DNA from: Couchioplanes azureus
GTDB taxonomy: Bacteria > Actinomycetota > Actinomycetes > Mycobacteriales > Micromonosporaceae
NCBI RefSeq assembly: GCF_014648355.1
Contig: NZ_BMQY01000003.1
Coordinates: 331,916-395,915 of the forward strand
DNA length: 64,000 nt
Direction of reading: 5' to 3'
Part shown: positions 59,872 through 64,000 of the stretch, piece after piece
Layout: the number at the start of each line of letters is the position of its first letter
Numbering within the stretch: position 1 is the first letter of the stretch
The notes under the pieces: model-generated
What the model saw: only the letters and a program-made list of their open reading frames with translations
Told to the model about the DNA's origin: nothing
Databases searched by the model: none
Position numbers and translations under genes: made by a program

Positions 59872-60368
59872 CAGAACCCTCGGCGGTACAGGCGGATCCT
59901 GGTGACGGTCTCCACGACCGCACTGACGGCGCCGAACAGGAACAGCAGGTTGCCGATCCAGAACGTGTCGGCGTCGAGCATCGCCAGGACGAGCGCCGCG
60001 CCGAAGCCGACGCTGATGACGGTCATCGAGGCGCCCCAGCCGATCCGGCCGATCTCCCGGTCCCGGACGTCGGAGGTCACCTCGCCACGTCCGGCCGGTA
60101 CGCAGCTGCCGCGGCGGCCGGCCGCGGCGATGACCTCGCACGCGATGGTGAGCACGAGGGCCGCGGCGACGGAGAGTCCGATGGTCCACAGCATCGGGGC
60201 CACCCAGGAGATCTCCGGGACCGGCCGGGTCAACAGCCGGGGCACCACCAGTGCGAAGTAGGCGCCCGACGAGACGATCACGGTGACCAGCGTGGCCCAG
60301 ACGGTGCGTTCCTGCGCGGTCATCGGGATCGGCCCGTCGTCGTCCGGGAGCGGCTCGTCAGCGGCCAT
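59871..60368 (-). CDS. Four-helix membrane protein paired with the XRE regulator
   Basis: A 165-residue protein with four membrane helices and a short charged loop (VTSDVRDREIGRIGW) between the second and third. The DVRDREI-type loop and gene order (membrane protein followed by a small XRE regulator) resemble DUF2178-like pairs in bacteria; function is unknown, perhaps sensing membrane state for the regulator. The ATG at 60368 has GGAGG six bases upstream. Confidence 0.75.
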   Translation of the reverse strand: MAADEPLPDDDGPIPMTAQERTVWATLVTVIVSSGAYFALVVPRLLTRPVPEISWVAPMLWTIGLSVAAALVLTIACEVIAAAGRRGSCVPAGRGEVTSDVRDREIGRIGWGASMTVISVGFGAALVLAMLDADTFWIGNLLFLFGAVSAVVETVTRIRLYRRGF

Positions 60369-60384
60369 GCCGTCCTCCAGTGTC

Positions 60385-60441
60385 AAAAATGTTTAACACA
60401 GCGACTGTATGGCGCCCCCGCCCGGTGAGTCAAACATTTTT
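60385..60441 (-). promoter_or_regulatory. Promoter flanked by an inverted repeat (XRE/membrane-protein unit)
   Basis: On the minus strand, -35 TTGACT (60433-60428), an 18-base spacer and -10 TACAGT (60409-60404) form a good promoter. Ten-base inverted arms AAAAATGTTT (60385-60394) and AAACATTTTT (60432-60441) enclose it, one overlapping the -35, the other just after the transcript start. Likely operator pair for the XRE protein. Confidence 0.7.
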
Positions 60442-60493
60442 TACATTGCCGGTCGCCGGGCCGGGATCCGTTGTCCGGCGCAAGGTGGACGCC

Positions 60494-61741
60494 TCACGCT
60501 GTGCGCACCGGCGCGCGCCAGGCCCGTGCCGCGCGGCGCAGCGTCGCGCCGGCGCCGGCCGCGCGCAGCACCGCCCTGCGGGCGCCCACGGCCAGCGGAT
60601 GGCGCAGATGGAACAGCCGGACCATCTGTTCGGACTCCTCGACGGCGCCACGTCCGCGGGCGAACATCGACGGCTCGTACCGGGCCATGGCGGTCGCCGG
60701 GTCCGGCGCCGCGACCAGCGCGTCGACGAGGTCCCGGGCGTCGAGGAAGGCCGTGTTGCCGCCGAGGCCCCGCTGCGGCGGCATGGCGTGCGCGGCGTCT
60801 CCGAGAAGGGTGACCCGGCCGGACGGCCACAGCGGCGCCGTCCGGCGGGCCGGTATCCGGGAGCTGCGCAGCACCAGCGGCTCCATGAGCGCGTCCGCCG
60901 GGGTCTCCTCGACCAGCCGGCGCAGGTGCGGGTGCCAGCCCGGGTGGCGCATCGCCGAGACCGCCTCCCGCAGGAGCGCCTGCCGGCCCTCGTCGGTCGT
61001 GACGAGACGGCGCCAGTTGTCGTCACCCGGCTCGGTGCTCCTCGACAGTCCCCACAGGACGGTGGGGCTGCGGTCCTCCCGCTCGCAGAAGGAGGTGAAG
61101 AGCGCCCACCCGGCCGGGCCGAAGTACTGCACTCCGCCCGTACGGTTCAGCGGCAGCATCGCGTCCCAGGCGTCGGTGCGATCGACGCAGCCGCCGATGC
61201 TGCTGACGCCGGCCGGCGCCACCGTGGGGACGGCCGAGCCGGCCACGCCCCGCAGCAGCTCCCGCACGTCGGAGCCGACGCCGTCACAGCCGACCAGCAG
61301 GTCGGCCCGGGCGGTGCCACCGTCGGCGAACCGGACCTGCACCCCGGCGCCGTCGTCGGCCAGATCCACCAGGCGCCGTCCCCAGACGACGTCCAGGCCG
61401 GCCGCGAGGTGGCGGCGCAGTGCCGCCCGCGCGACCGTACGGGCGCCGGCGTCGCCGGTGAAGCGGAGCAGCCGGCGGCCGGACGCGTCGGCGAACGTGA
61501 AGTCGGCGCCGAGCCGGGCGACCTCCGCGTCGGCGAGGGCGGCGAACCGGTCCGGCGGCAGGAGCGCGGCGAGGGCGGCGTTGCCCGCGCCGTTGAGGGA
61601 GATGCGGTATCCCTGCGGCCGGGCGTCGGGGCCGGTGTCGCGCTCGTAGACGGTGACGGCGAAGCCGGCGCGGCGCAGGCCCTGGGCGAGGGCGAGGCCA
61701 CCGAGGCCCGCACCGGCGATGATGATCGATGCGCTGTTCAT
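60494..61741 (-). CDS. FAD-dependent monooxygenase
   Basis: A 415-residue class A flavin monooxygenase. The FAD motif IIIAGAGLGGLALAQGLRRAG lies at the N-terminus (short form GAGLGGLALAQGL), DLLVGCDGVGSDVR is the DG motif, and VTLLGDAAHAMPPQRGLGGN is the GD motif binding the FAD ribityl chain. It hydroxylates an aromatic or polyketide-type substrate with NAD(P)H and O2; the substrate is unknown. The ATG at 61741 follows the stop of the AraC-family gene by 11 bases, which makes that regulator its likely controller. Confidence 0.88.
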   Translation of the reverse strand: MNSASIIIAGAGLGGLALAQGLRRAGFAVTVYERDTGPDARPQGYRISLNGAGNAALAALLPPDRFAALADAEVARLGADFTFADASGRRLLRFTGDAGARTVARAALRRHLAAGLDVVWGRRLVDLADDGAGVQVRFADGGTARADLLVGCDGVGSDVRELLRGVAGSAVPTVAPAGVSSIGGCVDRTDAWDAMLPLNRTGGVQYFGPAGWALFTSFCEREDRSPTVLWGLSRSTEPGDDNWRRLVTTDEGRQALLREAVSAMRHPGWHPHLRRLVEETPADALMEPLVLRSSRIPARRTAPLWPSGRVTLLGDAAHAMPPQRGLGGNTAFLDARDLVDALVAAPDPATAMARYEPSMFARGRGAVEESEQMVRLFHLRHPLAVGARRAVLRAAGAGATLRRAARAWRAPVRTA

Positions 61742-61752
61742 GCCTGCAGAGG

Positions 61753-62553
61753 CTAGGGATCCCTCGGCGGTCCGGGCTTGAAGGAATCGGCCGGGATCCG
61801 CAGCCGGCTGGGTGCCGTGCCGACCAGGGCGCGCACCTCCCGGGTGAGGTGGGCGTGGTCGGCGAAGCCCAGCTCGGCCGCGAGCGTGGCGAGGTCGGCG
61901 CCGGGGTCCTCGACCAGCCGCCGCAGGACCGCCTGCACCCGGGTGATCCGCGCGAACAGCTTCGGGCTCAGCCCCACCCACTCGTCGAAGAGCCGTGCGA
62001 GGTTGCGCGGACTCGCCGCGGCCCGGCGCGCCACCGACGCGACCTCCACCGCGCCGCCGCGGTCCAGGATGGCACCGATCGCGGTGCTGACCCGGCCGTC
62101 GCGGCGGACGTCGCGCAGCCGGGCGGCGAGGAACGTGTCCAGCAGGGCGAGCCGCGCCGCGATCGAGCCGGCGGCGGCGAGCCGGCCGGTGAGCTCGGTG
62201 GCGACCGGGCCGACGAGATCGGCCAGCGGGGACCAGTCGGCGGACAGTGAGGCCACGCTGACGCCGAGCACGGGCAGCGCGGCGCCGGGCAGCAGGCTCG
62301 CCCCGATCAGCAGGGTGGGGCGGGTGTGGGTGTACGACTCCGGGCGCCGCATCGGCCCGGCCACCCAGGCGCGGGGCGGTTCCGCGAGGTCGAACGTGAG
62401 GTCCACCAGGCCGTCGGGCACGACCCGCGAGGTCGCCGGCAGCCGCCGTACCTCGCAGGTCCAGTAGGACGCCACGTGGTCGGCGAGGTCCGGGTCGGGC
62501 CGGTAGCGGCCGAGCGTGAGGCCGCCGTCCGGCAGGACCGAAACCCGCTCCAC
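61753..62553 (-). CDS. AraC-family transcriptional regulator
   Basis: A 266-residue regulator. The N-terminal domain (YRPDPDLADHVASYWTCEV, RVVPDGLVDLTFDL) is the DUF6597-like type with PDG motif; the C-terminal AraC domain has VASVARRAAASPRNLARLFDE and LATLAAELGFADHAHLTREV, both HTH units. GTG start at 62553. It is in an operon with the FAD monooxygenase and adjoins a decayed gene on the other strand. Confidence 0.88.
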   Translation of the reverse strand: MERVSVLPDGGLTLGRYRPDPDLADHVASYWTCEVRRLPATSRVVPDGLVDLTFDLAEPPRAWVAGPMRRPESYTHTRPTLLIGASLLPGAALPVLGVSVASLSADWSPLADLVGPVATELTGRLAAAGSIAARLALLDTFLAARLRDVRRDGRVSTAIGAILDRGGAVEVASVARRAAASPRNLARLFDEWVGLSPKLFARITRVQAVLRRLVEDPGADLATLAAELGFADHAHLTREVRALVGTAPSRLRIPADSFKPGPPRDP

Positions 62554-62588
62554 CGTCCACCTTCCCTCGCCGACCGCGACGACGGTAA

Positions 62589-63227
62589 CAGCTCTTCCTC
62601 ACCGCGAACGTCGTCGTCGCGCTCGCGTGGGACGATCCGGGCTTCAGCTGGGCCACCCACAACATCAGCGACCTGGGCAACGTGACCTGCGGCGTCTGGG
62701 ACACCACCCGTCCCCGGTACGTGTGCTCGCCGTGGCACGACGCCACGAACGTGGCCTTCGGGCTGACCGCGGCGCTCCTCGCCGCGGGGCTGGTGGCGAC
62801 CTGGCGTGACTGGGTCCGGGCCGGGCGGCCCGCCGGGGCCGGTGGCTGCTGCTGGCCGGGTCGGCCGGACTGGGCCTGGCGGGGGCGTTCCCGGCGGACC
62901 GCAACGAGAACGTGCACCTGCTGGCCGCGTTGCTGGTCTTCGGATGCGCGAACGCGGGGTTGCTGGCCGCCGGGTGCGCCCGCAGTGGCACGCTGCCGGG
63001 CCGTCTGCGAGGGGCCACGCTGATTCTCGGCGCCCTGGGCTGCGCCGGCAGCGTCCTGTTCCTCGCCCGACAGGGGCGCGGGGCTGGGCGTCGGCGGTAC
63101 GGAGCGCGTCGCCGTCTTCCCGCTGCCGGCATGGGCCTGCTACGCCGGTTGCCACCGCTACCTGACGGCGCGCAGAGACCGCTCGGCCGGAAGCCTCACA
63201 CGGTGCCCGCCGCGACCCAGATGGTGA
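62589..63227 (+). pseudogene. Decayed DUF998 membrane-protein gene
   Basis: The plus strand encodes a recognisable DUF998 protein only if the frame changes twice. Frame 1 from 62589: LFLTANVVVALAW, ISDLGNVTCGVW, CSPWHDATNVAFGLTAAL. Near 62840 it switches: WLLLAGSAGLGLAGAFPADRN, HLLAALLVFGCANAGLLAA. Near 63075 it returns to frame 1: TERVAVFPLPAWACYAGCHR. No start codon and only a part of the first helix exist, since a stop lies at 62586. Hence a truncated pseudogene with two compensating indels, or sequencing errors. Confidence 0.75.
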
Positions 63228-64000
63228 GGACGGCGAGGAAGTCGCCGCGGTCGCCGGCCGTGGCGACCTGGCCGAGCCATTCGTCGCGCATGCCGGCCGG
63301 GGTCATCCAGTCCTCCTCCGGGACGTCGTGGTTGACCATCGGCAGCACCACCGCGGCCGAGGCCGGGTCCGGGAAGAAGCATGTCACCGGGGTGGCGGTC
63401 ACGTCCCGCAGGCCGTGGTCGAGCAGGCGGCGGCGCAGGGTACGGCCCATGCCGAGCTGCCGGGACGGGCGCCGGGCGTGCATGTGCCCGATCACCGTGC
63501 CGGCCAGTGCCGGGTCCACGCCGTCGAAGGCCAGCGAGGTCCAGTCGGTGTCGAGCAGGCAGACGCGGCCGCCGGTGCGGGTCACCCGGGCCAGCTCGCC
63601 CACCGCGGCGTCCGCGTCCTCCACGTGCTGCAGGACGCGCTCGCACCAGACGCCGTCGAAGCTCTCGTCGTCGAAGTCGAGCGCGCAGACGTCTCCGGTG
63701 ACGTACGAGATGTCGCCGGAGACGTGCCGGGCGCGGGCCGCCGCGAGGGTCGCCGCCGAATAGTCGAGCGCGACCACCTCGCCGTCGGGGGCCACGGCGG
63801 CGGCCAGTTCGCGGGACACGTCGCCGGCGCCGCATCCGGCGTCCAGGAGCCGCTGCCCGGGTTCCGGCCGCAGCGCCGTCCAGGCGGCGTGCCGCACTCG
63901 GCGGATCTCGGGATGGCGGGACATCGCCTCGAGCGCCGCCACGAGCATGGCGAGCATGTCGGGCGGCATGCGGTCGAGGTCCGCGAACGGGGTGCGGTCC
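63196..64000 (-). CDS. Class I SAM-dependent methyltransferase (5' partial)
   Basis: The visible 268 residues run from an open frame at the window end to the stop at 63196. An ATG at 63969 exists, but the residues before it (PFADLDR) already match the N-terminal motif of this family, so the true start lies beyond 64000. Motif I is RLLDAGCGAGDVSREL; DFDDESFDGVWCERVLQHVEDAD is the motif II/III region typical of small-molecule methyltransferases of the UbiE/arsenite type. A second domain for the substrate follows. The substrate is unknown. Confidence 0.85.
   Translation of the reverse strand, partial: DRTPFADLDRMPPDMLAMLVAALEAMSRHPEIRRVRHAAWTALRPEPGQRLLDAGCGAGDVSRELAAAVAPDGEVVALDYSAATLAAARARHVSGDISYVTGDVCALDFDDESFDGVWCERVLQHVEDADAAVGELARVTRTGGRVCLLDTDWTSLAFDGVDPALAGTVIGHMHARRPSRQLGMGRTLRRRLLDHGLRDVTATPVTCFFPDPASAAVVLPMVNHDVPEEDWMTPAGMRDEWLGQVATAGDRGDFLAVLTIWVAAGTV

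Overview
The window is about 72% GC by eye, is densely coded on both strands, and uses many GTG starts and 4-base stop/start overlaps. Together with SigL-like sigma, SCO6745, YndJ/DUF1990, FIST and GH81 families, this points to a filamentous actinomycete. The gene style is close to Micromonosporaceae (Actinoplanes-like), but that placement is an inference. I found no rRNA, tRNA, CRISPR array, prophage or insertion sequence.

Left part (1-13145): a candidate specialised-metabolite gene cluster that runs off the left edge. Three divergent or convergent blocks carry a ThDP-dependent enzyme, a thioester-reductase-like SDR and a PaaK-like acyl-activating ligase (minus strand); a PIG-L deacetylase (plus); an MFS exporter, a sarcosine-oxidase-like flavoenzyme with the covalent-FAD cysteine, a methyltransferase, a pyrroline-5-carboxylate-reductase-like enzyme and a TauD/TfdA dioxygenase (minus); and a CMP-sugar-synthetase-like cytidylyltransferase, an M20 deacylase and a SCO6745-family protein (plus). 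Two long copies of one regulatory sequence (about 125 bp) sit in the two divergent intergenic regions and tie the blocks together. I do not recognise this combination as a described pathway.

Middle part (13223-34018): a GT2 glycosyltransferase; a minus-strand membrane-lipid operon (lipid kinase, BrkB/YihY, tandem PAP2, endonuclease/phosphatase) facing a plus-strand operon (YndJ, DUF1990, metallo-hydrolase, DedA) across an 18-bp perfect palindrome; a class-A-beta-lactamase-fold serine hydrolase; a protein made of about fifteen 14-residue repeats; a secreted GH81 glucanase under a LacI-type operator; and a secreted S1 protease. Then comes a minisatellite-rich stretch (28.2-30.0 kb) with three unrelated tandem repeats, one inside an FAD-enzyme gene, followed by a hydrolase and a FIST plus GAF-GGDEF signalling pair.

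Right-centre (34174-50760): a NarL/DesK two-component pair; a membrane protein; a PLP deaminase-like enzyme; an FAD oxidoreductase; a GlxA-type regulator with an isochorismatase-like hydrolase; a surface protein whose C-terminal anchor appears frameshifted; a GGDEF-EAL protein; a PGRP-type amidase; an ECF sigma factor; and a large ATPase-LuxR regulator.

Right end (50776-64000): TspO; a GH13 alpha-glucosidase; two GT4 glycosyltransferases with an alpha/alpha-toroid protein and a GH130 enzyme in a coupled operon; YqeB; DUF4386; an XRE regulator with a membrane partner whose promoter is flanked by an inverted repeat; an FAD monooxygenase with an AraC regulator; a decayed DUF998 pseudogene; and a methyltransferase that runs off the right edge.
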